Origin: Euzebya pacifica
GTDB lineage: Bacteria; Actinomycetota; Nitriliruptoria; Euzebyales; Euzebyaceae
Length of the DNA stretch: 64,000 bases
NCBI RefSeq assembly: GCF_003344865.1
Contig: NZ_CP031165.1
Span: forward strand, 5,735,876 to 5,799,875
Reading direction: 5' to 3'
Numbering within the stretch: the stretch's first letter is position 1; every line of letters starts with the position of its first letter. The notes below the pieces were generated by a model that worked only from the letters and a program-made list of their open reading frames with translations, had not been told where the DNA came from and did no database searches. Positions 37,259 through 46,025 of this stretch are shown in pieces. A program made the translations under genes and the position numbers.

Positions 37259-38113
37259 ATGATCGTCGACATGGCCGATCTCGAGCACGGTGAGGGCGTC
37301 AGGACACGGCAGGTTGCAGGGCTGGAGGTGCTCTCGGCGGGGGAGCCCTCCGAACGGCCACCGGTCCTGCTGGTCCACGGTGCGTGGCACGGGGCGTGGT
37401 GCTGGGCCAGGCACGTCATGCCGTACCTGGCCGATGCGGGTTGGGAGGTCCATGCCCTGAGCCTGCGTGGCCACGGCGGTTCGCCCGCGGACTCCTTGAA
37501 CCGGCTGCGGCTGCGTGACTACGCCGATGACGTGGCGACGGTTGCCGCGGACCTCGGCCGCGTGGTCCTCGTCGGCCACTCCATGGGGGGAGCGGTGGTC
37601 CAGCGGCTGCTGTGCCGTCGGGACCGTCCACCGGTTGCTGGCGCCGCCCTGCTGGCATCGGTCCCGCCGAGGGGCGTCATCCGCGTCACGACCCAGGTGG
37701 CTCGCGAGGAACCCGGGGTGTTCGCGATGACCAACCTGACCGCCGATCTCGGCCGCTTGGTGGCCACCCGCGAGCAGGTCCGCAACCTCTTCCTCTCCGC
37801 AGACGCCGACCACGAGGTGGTCGACTGGTTGCACGAACGGGTGCAGCAGGAGTCCTACCTCGCCTTCCTCGACATGTTGACGCCTCACCGCCCCCGCCGG
37901 CGCCCGTCCCTGCCGGTACTGGTGCTGGGTGCAGCTGACGACCGCATCTTCACGGTGCCCGAGGTCGAGGCGACCGCCGCCGCGTGGGGGACCACGGCCC
38001 ACATCGTCCCCGAGCTCGCCCACGACGTGATGCTCGACTCCCGCTGGCGGGAGGCTGCTGAGGCGCTCGAGCAGTGGCTCCCACGTTCGACGGCACCCTC
38101 GAACGGTCGCTGA
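37259..38113 (+). CDS. Alpha/beta hydrolase
   Basis: A 284-aa product (or 280 from the second ATG at 37271; neither has a clear ribosome binding site). It has the oxyanion-hole segment LLVHGAWHGAWCW, the nucleophile elbow GHSMGG (Ser about residue 105), the acid in LGAADDRIF and the catalytic His in PELAHDVML. The closest style is that of lipase/esterase or haloalkane-type hydrolases of the Abhydrolase_6 group. The substrate is unknown. Confidence 0.88.
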   Translation: MIVDMADLEHGEGVRTRQVAGLEVLSAGEPSERPPVLLVHGAWHGAWCWARHVMPYLADAGWEVHALSLRGHGGSPADSLNRLRLRDYADDVATVAADLGRVVLVGHSMGGAVVQRLLCRRDRPPVAGAALLASVPPRGVIRVTTQVAREEPGVFAMTNLTADLGRLVATREQVRNLFLSADADHEVVDWLHERVQQESYLAFLDMLTPHRPRRRPSLPVLVLGAADDRIFTVPEVEATAAAWGTTAHIVPELAHDVMLDSRWREAAEALEQWLPRSTAPSNGR

Positions 38114-38185
38114 AGGGGCGCTGCAAGGAGCGAAATCCGGAGGGAGTTTTCCCCAGCCTTCGACTCAACCCTGAACAACCTGCTT

Positions 38186-38206
38186 GTGTTTTCGCAGGTC
38201 AAGACG
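38186..38206 (-). repeat. Copy 2 of the dispersed intergenic motif
   Basis: On the minus strand CGTCTTGACCTGCGAAAACA is followed about 17 nt later by TTCAGGGTTGAG. Copy 3 near the pcnA stop has the same partner sequence, so the pair is a duplicated unit of about 40 bp placed 580 bp apart. Confidence 0.6.
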
Positions 38207-38405
38207 TTTGTGGAAAAGTTGTCCACAGCCAGGGCGGTTTGAGGCCCTGATCGGGACTGGCGGGAACAGGCAACCCGTCCGGGACGCCCGATGGGGTTAT
38301 CACGACCCTCTGGAGCAATCCCCGGGTCCCATCTCGACGACGGCCGGCGTCAAGCCACACGGGATCGTGGCGCGGCCGACGCCACGAGGACGAGAGCCGA
38401 CCCAC

Positions 38406-38525
38406 GATCGTGCCGCAACCCACGTATGGGTGGTCAAGGCCCCGATCGCGCCGGAAGACACGCCGCCGGATCGAGGAGATCGTGCCCGAACCCACCCCCA
38501 CGTGGTCCAGGCCCCGATCGTGCCG
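38406..38525 (+). repeat. Imperfect direct repeat, two 48-bp units with 72-bp period
   Basis: Units at 38406-38453 and 38478-38525 both begin GATCGTGCC, carry AACCCAC and end GGCCCCGATCGYGCCG. They contain no gene. The role is unknown. Confidence 0.6.
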
Positions 38526-38767
38526 TTCGCCCCCCCGGTGCCGGACGCCCCCCGGGGGCGGACGCCCGCCGTTACTCCCCGGCGTTGCTCGCCCCCCCTT
38601 GAGCCGCCGTAGGGCCCCCGGGAGTCGCCGTGGGCCCGTGGGCCCGTGGGACCGGACGAGGCACCGTCGTCCAGGACGGTCCCCGAGCCGTCGAGGCACG
38701 CCATCCGCGACGACCTGGTACTGGGTATTCCACCCATACGGTGGGCTCAACCCTGAACGACGCTGAT

Positions 38768-38787
38768 GTGTTTTCGCAGGTCAGCGG
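38768..38787 (-). repeat. Copy 3 of the dispersed motif, directly after the pcnA stop
   Basis: On the minus strand CCGCTGACCTGCGAAAACAC begins immediately after the pcnA stop codon TAG, so it would be the first part of the 3' untranslated RNA. TTCAGGGTTGAG and the hairpin-like CCACC/GGTGG follow. Confidence 0.65.
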
Positions 38788-40275
38788 CTACTTGTCGGAC
38801 TCGTCGTCCTTCTTGGGCTTCGGGGGGACGATTTCGCCCGCCGGGACGATGTCGTTGGCCTCGGCCCACTCGTCGAGCAGCTCGTAGCCGGTGTCGGGGT
38901 CGATCGGACCGAGCTCCAGCGCCTTGTCCTTCATGAACGCCCACACCTTCCCGACCAGTGGGCCGGGGGCGATGCCGAGGTAGGCCATCATCTGGTGGCC
39001 GTCGAGGGCCGGACGCACGGCGTTCAGCTCCTCTTCCTCCTTCAGGCGGTCGATGCGGTCCTCCAGATCGGTCATCGCCGCGGCGAACCGGCGCTTCTTG
39101 CGCTTGTCCCGCGTCGTGACGTCTGCCCGCGTCAACGCGTTGAGACGCCGCAGCTGGGCCGGAGAGCCTGCGTCGTTGACGTACCTCCGGACGGCCGAGT
39201 CCGTCCACTCATCGTCCGCATAGCCGTGAAACCGCAGGTGAAGGCGCACGAGGTGCGCCACATCCCGGATGACCTCGCGGGGGTACTTGAGCTCACGGAG
39301 GCGCGCCTTGGCCATCCGTGCGCCGACCACGTCGTGGTGGTGGAAGCTGACCATCCCACCCTTGTGGAACTCGCGCGTCGCCGGCTTGCCGATGTCGTGC
39401 AGGAGCGCGGCCAGGCGCAGGACCACATCCTCGCGGTCGCACCCCTCCACCACGGCGAGCGTGTGGGCGTAGACGTCCTTGTGGTGGTGGACGGGGTCGC
39501 GCTCCATCCGCAGGGCCGGGACCTCGGGCAGGAAGATGTCGGCCAGCCCCGTGTCGACCAGCAGGTCCATGCCCACCGCGAAGTGGCGACCCATCAGCAG
39601 CTTGTCGAGCTCGATCTGGATCCGCTCCGCCGACACGGTCCGCAGCTGGTCGGCAAGCTCCGTGGCTGCGCGTACCGCCGCATCGTCCGGTCGGAACCCC
39701 AGCGAGGAGGCGAACCGGGCCATGCGGATCATGCGCAACGGGTCGTCGCTGAAGCTCGTGTGGGGGTCGATGGGCGTCCGCAGGACCCGATCGCGCAGGT
39801 CCTCCCACCCGCCGAACGGGTCGAAGACCGTGTGGTCGGGCATCCGCACGGCCATCGCGTTGACGGTGAAGTCGCGCCGGGACAGGTCGGTCACGATGTC
39901 GTCGCCGAACCGGACCTCGGGGTGGCGCGACCCCTCCTCGTAGGTGTCGGACCGGAACGTGGTGATCTCGATGGTGTCCTCGCCCTTCTGGGCGGACACC
40001 GTCCCGAACCGTGCGCCGGTCAGCCACACGGCGTCGGCCCACCCCTTCAGGACCTGCTCGGTCTCCTCGGGCAGCGCGGAGGTCGCGAAGTCCAGGTCGG
40101 GCTTGTCACTCTCCTGGAGGACCGCATCCCGTACGCTGCCGCCGACGAGGTACAGCTCGTGGCCGGCCGCGACGAACCTGGCCCCCAGCTCCTCGGCTCG
40201 GGGCACGTCGATCAGGGCACCGAGGGCCTGGATCTGGGCATCGCGGGTTGCGTCGTCGGAGCGGGTGGGGCTCAT
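38788..40275 (-). CDS. pcnA: CCA tRNA nucleotidyltransferase
   Basis: A 495-aa product of class II poly(A) polymerase/CCA-adding type. The nucleotidyltransferase site LVGGSVRDAVL (about residue 43) and DLDFAT are followed by EITTFRSD and RRDFTVNAMA, the RNA-binding helices (DDPLRMIRMARFASSLGF), and a C-terminal HD domain (RLAALLHDIGKP). It adds or repairs the 3' CCA of tRNAs. Its place, divergent from a Nudix gene and on the way to murJ, matches mycobacterial pcnA (Rv3907c). The 3' end carries the dispersed motif at once after the stop. Confidence 0.95.
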   Translation of the reverse strand: MSPTRSDDATRDAQIQALGALIDVPRAEELGARFVAAGHELYLVGGSVRDAVLQESDKPDLDFATSALPEETEQVLKGWADAVWLTGARFGTVSAQKGEDTIEITTFRSDTYEEGSRHPEVRFGDDIVTDLSRRDFTVNAMAVRMPDHTVFDPFGGWEDLRDRVLRTPIDPHTSFSDDPLRMIRMARFASSLGFRPDDAAVRAATELADQLRTVSAERIQIELDKLLMGRHFAVGMDLLVDTGLADIFLPEVPALRMERDPVHHHKDVYAHTLAVVEGCDREDVVLRLAALLHDIGKPATREFHKGGMVSFHHHDVVGARMAKARLRELKYPREVIRDVAHLVRLHLRFHGYADDEWTDSAVRRYVNDAGSPAQLRRLNALTRADVTTRDKRKKRRFAAAMTDLEDRIDRLKEEEELNAVRPALDGHQMMAYLGIAPGPLVGKVWAFMKDKALELGPIDPDTGYELLDEWAEANDIVPAGEIVPPKPKKDDESDK

Positions 40276-40342
40276 GAGGGCATGGTACGGCCCCGTCAGA
40301 GCCCGCCGATCCGAGCGATCGGTCCGGAAGATCGAGTGGCCG

Positions 40343-41416
40343 TCAGCCCTCGAGGCCCGCAGCGCGGACGGCGATCTTGAAGTCGTGGGGGTTGGTGGCC
40401 GCGGTCATCGCGTCCCGCAGGGTCACCTGCTTGGTCGCGTAGAGGTTCAGCAGGTGCTGGTCGAAGGTCTGCATGCCGTAGTAGGCACCTTCGGAGATGG
40501 CTTCCTCGATCTCGGAGGTCTTGTCGGGGTCGGCGATGAAGTCGTACACACGGCTGGTCATCACCAGGGCCTCGATCGCGGCGACCCGGCCACCACCGAC
40601 ACGGGGCAGCAGCCGCTGGCACATGATCCCCTTCAGCGCGTTGGCGAGCGACAGGCGGGCCTGGTGCTGCTGGTGCGGCGGGAAGAGGTCGAGGATGCGG
40701 TTGATGGTCTCCGTGGCGTTGGTCGTGTGCAGGGTGGAGATCACGAAGTGGCCGGTCTCCGCCGCCTGCAGCGCCGCGGTCACCGTCTCCACGTCGCGCA
40801 TCTCACCGATGAAGATGACATCGGGGTCCTGACGGGCGACGGAACGCAGGGCGCTGGTGAAGTCGTCGGTGTCCACGCCGATCTCGCGCTGGTCGACGAT
40901 CGACAGGTTGTCCTGGTGCAGGATCTCGATCGGATCCTCGATGGTGACGATGTGCGAGCGGCGCGTGGCGTTGATGTGCCCGATCATGGCCGCCGTCGTC
41001 GTCGTCTTGCCCGATCCCGTCGGGCCGGTGACCAGGACCAGCCCGCGGTGCTCCTCCGCCATCGCACGACACACCGGCGGCAGGCCGAGCTCGTCGAACG
41101 ACTGGTTGCCGGGCAGCACGCGACGGAGCACGAGCCCGGTCGATCCGCGCTGGCGGAACACCGCCACGCGAAAGCGTCCGAGGCCGTGCACGGCGTAGGC
41201 GCAGTCGGCCTCCGCACCGCTCTCGAAGTGGTCCAGCGCACGGCCGTCGAGCACCTCACGCGCGAAGCGTTCGGTGTCCTCGGAGTACAGCCACGGCAGG
41301 TCGTGGATCTCGCTCAGCTCGCCATCGATGCGAACGTAGGCAGGCCCACCGGCCTTCAGGTGCAGGTCGGAACCGTCCTTGTCGACAAGGAGCTGCAGGT
41401 AATCCCTGATGTGCAT
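40343..41416 (-). CDS. pilT: Type IV pilus retraction ATPase (PilT-like)
   Basis: A 357-aa product; ATG 41416 begins MHIRDYLQLLVDKDGSDLHL, the normal PilT start, whereas a longer open frame upstream is not protein-like. It has the Walker A GPTGSGKTTT (131-140), the Asp box (IEDPIE), Walker B with DPDVIFIGEMRD (197-208), the His box (GHFVISTLHT) and the PilT-specific TINRILDLFPP. It would power pilus retraction. No other pilus genes are visible. The gene stands between pcnA and the Nudix gene, where mycobacteria have none. Confidence 0.92.
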   Translation of the reverse strand: MHIRDYLQLLVDKDGSDLHLKAGGPAYVRIDGELSEIHDLPWLYSEDTERFAREVLDGRALDHFESGAEADCAYAVHGLGRFRVAVFRQRGSTGLVLRRVLPGNQSFDELGLPPVCRAMAEEHRGLVLVTGPTGSGKTTTTAAMIGHINATRRSHIVTIEDPIEILHQDNLSIVDQREIGVDTDDFTSALRSVARQDPDVIFIGEMRDVETVTAALQAAETGHFVISTLHTTNATETINRILDLFPPHQQHQARLSLANALKGIMCQRLLPRVGGGRVAAIEALVMTSRVYDFIADPDKTSEIEEAISEGAYYGMQTFDQHLLNLYATKQVTLRDAMTAATNPHDFKIAVRAAGLEG

Positions 41417-41591
41417 GTCGGCGATCGGTCCTCGTGTCTGGGGAAGTGGTGATTCGGCTCGATCCGATGGTCTTCCTATCGGCAACGGCTGTCGAGTACT
41501 TGACCCACTGCGAACGGAAGATGGACACGAGCACGTATCCTGCACAACAACGTTGAGAGAGGCGCCGCGCGAAGGTGAGCGCTCGTAGCAA

Positions 41592-42089
41592 ATGGCCAGA
41601 TACCCGACCAAGCACGCGACGTCGGCCGGTGGCCTGGTGTATCAGGACCGGACCGATGGACGTTGGGTTGTCCTGATCGCGCACCGCAACGCCGCAGGGA
41701 TGCTGCAGTGGACGCTGCCCAAGGGTGGCCTCGAGGACGGCGAGACGCTCGAGCAGGCCGCCATCCGCGAGGTCCGCGAGGAGACCGGGCTGGACGCCGT
41801 CATCGAGGACAAGCTCGGCGTCGTCGACTACTGGTTCGTGTGGCGGCCCGACAAGGTTCGCTACCACAAGTACGTGCACTACTACCTGATGGGCCTGCGG
41901 GGCGGACACTTCGACCGTCGTGACGAGGAGGCCGAGGACGTGACCTGGTTGCCCATCGAGGACGCCCTCCACCAGCTTGCGCACCCCAACGAGGCCAAGC
42001 TGGTCCGCATGGCGCTCGACGACCACGACCCCCCACACCGCATGTCCAGCACGGACGTGCCGGCCGACGTCGAGCACGGCCAGCCATGA
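41592..42089 (+). CDS. Nudix hydrolase (MutT4-like)
   Basis: A 165-aa product with a full Nudix box, GGLEDGETLEQAAIREVREE followed by TGL (about residues 46-68), matching GX5EX7REUXEEXGU. The start MARYPTKHATSAGGLVY suits the family. The position between pcnA and the DUF6049-murJ genes equals mycobacterial mutT4 (Rv3908), a nucleotide-pool sanitising or housekeeping diphosphatase. Its stop overlaps the next start (ATGA). Confidence 0.92.
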   Translation: MARYPTKHATSAGGLVYQDRTDGRWVVLIAHRNAAGMLQWTLPKGGLEDGETLEQAAIREVREETGLDAVIEDKLGVVDYWFVWRPDKVRYHKYVHYYLMGLRGGHFDRRDEEAEDVTWLPIEDALHQLAHPNEAKLVRMALDDHDPPHRMSSTDVPADVEHGQP

Positions 42090-44227
42090 TCACGCGCACG
42101 CGATGGCCTGCCGTGACGGCGGTCATCGCCCTCATCGCGTTCGTGCTGCTGGACATCGCGCTGGTCGGCAGCGCTCGGCAGGCGCACGCGCAGGACGACG
42201 AGGTCGTCGACGCCGACATGGCGCTGGCGTCGATCGAGGCAGTCCTCTCCGGCGAGGAGGACGACGTCGTCGAGGCGGTCCTGGAGATCGACAGCGGTCC
42301 GCAGGCCAGGTCGGACCTGCGGCTGGTGACCACGGTGCACACGCGGGTCGACGACCCGGCCGAGATGGACGCCGCGTTGCTGGGCGACACCAGGGGCGTC
42401 TACTCCTCGGTGTCCACCCAGCTGGACGACCTGGCCTCGGGCGAGCTGCGCCTCCAGGCGATCCAGGTCGGCGCCGAGGAGCTCGACCTCGACGATCCGG
42501 GGCTCGCTGGTGTGTACCCGCTGGAGTTCCGCCTCTTCCAGCGTGGTGACGCGGTCGCGTCGATCACCACGGCCGTCGTGGTGGTGCCGGAGGACCCGCC
42601 CGACCCGCTGCCCGCGTCGATGGTCGTCAGCGTCGCCGCAGAGGACACCGTGCCGCTCACCGGCGACGTCCTCACCAGCGACATGGCGGCGTTGCTGGCC
42701 CCCGACAGCGCCTTGGTCGCCCTCGCCCGTGACCTCGACGGCACCGACGCCGACGGCTCCGCAGCAGGGCTCACCCTCGCCCTGGACGGTCGCACCCTCA
42801 GCGACCTGTCGACCATCGCCGACGGCTATGCGCTGCCCGACGGCCAGCTCCGGGACCCCGGTGACCGTCGGGCCAGGCGCGCCGCCACCATCCTCGATCG
42901 GCTGGCCGGGCTGCTCCAGCGTCCCGACGTGTCGTCGCTGTCGTTGCCCTACGGACCCGCCGATGTCGTGGCCCTCGTCCGTGGTGGGGAAGCCGACGAA
43001 GCCATCCGGCTGTTCGACACGGGCCGACAGGCCGTCCGACAGCTGACTGGACGCCCACCGCTGGACGACATCGTCGTCCCACCCGACGGCCTGGACGCCG
43101 ACACGGTTGCCGCCCTCGGCCCGTCCGCCGATGCGTTCCTGCTGGAGGAGCGGTACCTCGCCCTGGCGGGTGCAGACATGCCACAGCCGGTCAGGCGCCT
43201 GCGGACCGCCGACGGTGGGGAGGTGCGGATCCTCGTCGCCGACGAGTCGCTGTCCAGCGTCCTGGGCGATCCCCGGGACGAGGGTGTCGCCGCCACCATG
43301 CAACGGCTGACCGCGGCCACCGCCCTGCGATGGCTCGGTGCCGAGGGGGCCGACGAAGCGGCCGTCCTGCTGCAGGTGGACGGCTTGGGCGCGCTCCCCT
43401 CCGGCATGTTGACCGCAGCCACCGACACCATCGCTGCGCTGCCGTGGTTGCGGCCGATGTCGCTCGGCACCCTCGCCGACGTCGTCGAACCGTCCGACCG
43501 GGTCGTCCGCCTGGCCTATCCGCCCAGCTCACGGGCGGCGGAGCTGGACGCGGAGTACATCGAGGCGCTCGGTGCCGCCCGCAGCGCCCTGGTGCCCATC
43601 CGCGCGCTGCTGCCCGACAGCGACGACATGGCCACCACGTTCGGGCGGTCGTTGCTGGCCGCGGCCGCGCTGCCGTACCGCTCGCTGGACGAACGCGCCG
43701 CAGGCCTGTCGCGCATCGAGGACACCATCGGGGCGCTGGACGGCCTGGCGGGCGCGGTCAGCGTGGTCGAGGCCCCGCCGGTCACCCTCACCTCCACCAC
43801 GGGTGAGATCCCGATCAGCCTCGTCAACAGCGCCGATCAAGCCCTCGACGTGCGGGTCCGCGTCGGCTCGACCGGGTTCGAGTTCGACGAGCCGATCACG
43901 CAGCTGACCCTGCCGCCCAACGCCACCCAGACGCTGACGTTCCGTGCCACCGCGCTGAACCCCGGTGGCCTGTCGGGTGTCGGCGTCGCCGTCGAGGACC
44001 CGACCGGGCGTGTGCTGCTGGTCAGCTCCACCATCGCGGTGCGGTCCACCGCCTTCCCCGTCGTGGCGTTGGTGGCCACGATCGGCGCGGCCCTCTTCCT
44101 GGCCGTTTGGGGCCTGCGGCAGACCCGTCGTCGCCGGGTCCCCGGTGCAGGATCCGCCGACGAACGGGTCGACGGGCAGGCCGACGACCAGGATGGACAC
44201 GGCGGGCTGCGCGAGGTCGGCGGGTGA
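42086..44227 (+). CDS. DUF6049 family secreted/membrane protein (Rv3909-like)
   Basis: A 713-aa product with an N-terminal signal helix (residues 8-33), a long extracytoplasmic region rich in acidic residues and beta strands, a late immunoglobulin-like segment (TSTTGEIPISLVNSADQALDVRVRV) and a C-terminal membrane helix (about 651-670) followed by a basic RQTRRRR tail. Start and stop overlap both neighbours by 4 bp. The mycobacterial homologue lies directly upstream of mviN/murJ, and a role in envelope assembly with MurJ is inferred from this tight linkage. No catalytic motif is seen. Confidence 0.85.
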   Translation: MITRTRWPAVTAVIALIAFVLLDIALVGSARQAHAQDDEVVDADMALASIEAVLSGEEDDVVEAVLEIDSGPQARSDLRLVTTVHTRVDDPAEMDAALLGDTRGVYSSVSTQLDDLASGELRLQAIQVGAEELDLDDPGLAGVYPLEFRLFQRGDAVASITTAVVVVPEDPPDPLPASMVVSVAAEDTVPLTGDVLTSDMAALLAPDSALVALARDLDGTDADGSAAGLTLALDGRTLSDLSTIADGYALPDGQLRDPGDRRARRAATILDRLAGLLQRPDVSSLSLPYGPADVVALVRGGEADEAIRLFDTGRQAVRQLTGRPPLDDIVVPPDGLDADTVAALGPSADAFLLEERYLALAGADMPQPVRRLRTADGGEVRILVADESLSSVLGDPRDEGVAATMQRLTAATALRWLGAEGADEAAVLLQVDGLGALPSGMLTAATDTIAALPWLRPMSLGTLADVVEPSDRVVRLAYPPSSRAAELDAEYIEALGAARSALVPIRALLPDSDDMATTFGRSLLAAAALPYRSLDERAAGLSRIEDTIGALDGLAGAVSVVEAPPVTLTSTTGEIPISLVNSADQALDVRVRVGSTGFEFDEPITQLTLPPNATQTLTFRATALNPGGLSGVGVAVEDPTGRVLLVSSTIAVRSTAFPVVALVATIGAALFLAVWGLRQTRRRRVPGAGSADERVDGQADDQDGHGGLREVGG

Positions 44228-45960
44228 CGTCCACCGTCAGCAGGGTGGCGTCGCGGCTGGGCGGCTCGGGCAAGGTCGCCGCCGGCATCTTCTCCTCCCG
44301 CGTGGCCGGCCTGGCGCGCGAGATCGCCGTCGCGGCGTTCCTCGGCAACGGGGCGACCCTCGACGCGTTCAGCGCCGCCATGAAGATCCCCAACCTCCTG
44401 CAGAACCTGCTGGGGGAGGGGGTGCTGTCGGCGTCCTTCATCCCGTCCTACGCCCGCCTGCTGGCAGAGGACCGGGAGGAGGAGGCGGGGCGACTGGCGG
44501 CCACCGTGCTGTCGTTGCTGGTGGCCCTGACCGGCGCGCTGGTCGTCCTCGGGGTCCTCGGCGCCGAGCTGTTGACCGACCTGCTGACCCCCGGCGTCAG
44601 CGGTGACCGTCGTGACCTGACGATCTCGCTGATCCGCGTCGTCACCCCCGGCATCGGCCTGCTGGTCGTCTCGGCGTGGTGCCTCGGCGTGCTCAACAGC
44701 CACCGGCGCTTCTTCCTGTCCTACGTGGCCCCAGTGGTCTGGAACGTCACCCAGATCGTCGCCCTCGCGGTCGGGGGCTGGTTCGTGTTCGACGCCGCGG
44801 TGTCGACCCAGGGCACGAGCGTCATCAACGCCGATGCACGGGGGCTGACGCTGGTGCTCGGCTGGGCCACCGTCCTCGGCGCCGCGCTGCAGGTAGCCGT
44901 GCAGGTCCCCCAGATCCGCCGGCTGTCACCCGGTATCCGACTGCGCTTCACCATCGACGGACCCGTGCGCGAGGTGATCTCCCGGTTCGTGCCCGTGCTG
45001 GGCGCCCGCGGGGTCGTCCAGCTGAGCGCCTTCCTCGACCAGCTGCTCGCCAGCTTCCTCGTGGTCGGGGCGATCGGCGCGCTGCGGTACGGCCAGGTGC
45101 TGTACCTGCTGCCGATCAGCCTGTTCGGCATGAGCGTGGCGGCCGCCGAGCTGCCGGCGATGTCGGCTGCCACCTCGCAGGATGCCGCGGCCGCGGCGAA
45201 GGCCATCCGTGCGCGCCTGCACCGGGGCCTTCGCCGGATCAGCTACTTCGTCGTCCCGACCGCCGTTGCGTACGTCGCCGCCGGCGACGTGGTCGTGGGT
45301 GCGCTGCTGCAGCGCGGCGAGTTCAGCCGGGCCAACACCCTGCAGGTGTGGGCGGTCCTCGGGGGGTACGCGATCGGCCTGCTCGGCGCCACGTCCGCCC
45401 GGCTGCTGCAGTCCGCCCTCTACGGCCTCGGCGACGCCAAGCTGCCCGCACGGGCGAGCATCGTCCGGGTCGTCGTCTCCAGCATCATCGGCGTGCTGCT
45501 GATGTTCCAGCTCGACCGGGTCGGCGTCGGTCCCGACGGCCTGCAGGTCCTCGGCGACCTGCCCGCCTTCGGGCCCCTCCCCCCTGCGGTGCGTGAAGCC
45601 GCCGACCTGCCCCGCCTGGGCGCCCTCGGGCTGACGATCGGGTCGGGCATCGCGGCGTGGGTGGAGTACTGGTTGCTGCGGGACCGGCTGCAGCGCCGCG
45701 TCGGCGTCATCCACCATGCCGGTGGGGTGCTGGACCAGACGCTGGCCGGCGCGCTCGCCGCGGTCGCCGTCACCGTCGTCGGTCGGCTGCTCATCGGCGA
45801 CCTCCCCCCGTTGCTGGAGGCGATGGTGGTCCTGCCCCTCGCCGGCGTGGCCTATCTCCTGGTCACCAAGCAGCTGGGCTTCCCCCTGGCCCGGGCCGTC
45901 TCGGGACGTCCACCCGCCCGATCGGCCCATGGACGCCGGGCCACGGGTCCACCGTCGTGA
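44224..45960 (+). CDS. murJ: Lipid II flippase MurJ (MviN family)
   Basis: A 578-aa product; the GTG start overlaps the DUF6049 stop. Fourteen or so membrane helices are predicted. MviN signatures include FSSRVAGLAREIAVAAFLG, AAMKIPNLLQNLLGEGVLSASFIPSY and the ALRYGQVLYLLPISLFGMSVA segment. It flips lipid-linked peptidoglycan precursors. In mycobacteria the homologous Rv3910 is fused to a C-terminal pseudokinase and an extracellular domain. Here the flippase ends after the membrane part and a separate kinase gene follows 65 bp later. Confidence 0.93.
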   Translation: MTSTVSRVASRLGGSGKVAAGIFSSRVAGLAREIAVAAFLGNGATLDAFSAAMKIPNLLQNLLGEGVLSASFIPSYARLLAEDREEEAGRLAATVLSLLVALTGALVVLGVLGAELLTDLLTPGVSGDRRDLTISLIRVVTPGIGLLVVSAWCLGVLNSHRRFFLSYVAPVVWNVTQIVALAVGGWFVFDAAVSTQGTSVINADARGLTLVLGWATVLGAALQVAVQVPQIRRLSPGIRLRFTIDGPVREVISRFVPVLGARGVVQLSAFLDQLLASFLVVGAIGALRYGQVLYLLPISLFGMSVAAAELPAMSAATSQDAAAAAKAIRARLHRGLRRISYFVVPTAVAYVAAGDVVVGALLQRGEFSRANTLQVWAVLGGYAIGLLGATSARLLQSALYGLGDAKLPARASIVRVVVSSIIGVLLMFQLDRVGVGPDGLQVLGDLPAFGPLPPAVREAADLPRLGALGLTIGSGIAAWVEYWLLRDRLQRRVGVIHHAGGVLDQTLAGALAAVAVTVVGRLLIGDLPPLLEAMVVLPLAGVAYLLVTKQLGFPLARAVSGRPPARSAHGRRATGPPS

Positions 45961-46025
45961 CCCACCCCTAGAATCGGGCCCTGCCGGGTACCGCCAGAGG
46001 GGTCCGGCGGAACGCGAGCGCATCA

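Larger units (their letters stand above)
38114..38787. other. 674-bp non-coding gap with motif copies and a direct repeat
   Basis: No gene is supported. The gap holds a TTGTCCACA DnaA-box-like site at 38219-38227, two copies of the dispersed TGACCTGCGAAAAC motif (38186-38206 and 38768-38787, both minus), each accompanied by TTCAGGGTTGAG on the minus strand, and a degenerate direct repeat at 38406-38525. It separates the hydrolase gene from the convergent pcnA gene. Confidence 0.7.

Noticed and set aside
38199..38750. Minus-strand frames in the hydrolase-pcnA gap
   Set aside because: Their repetitive look comes from the 72-bp-period DNA repeat; there are no start signals or homologous motifs.
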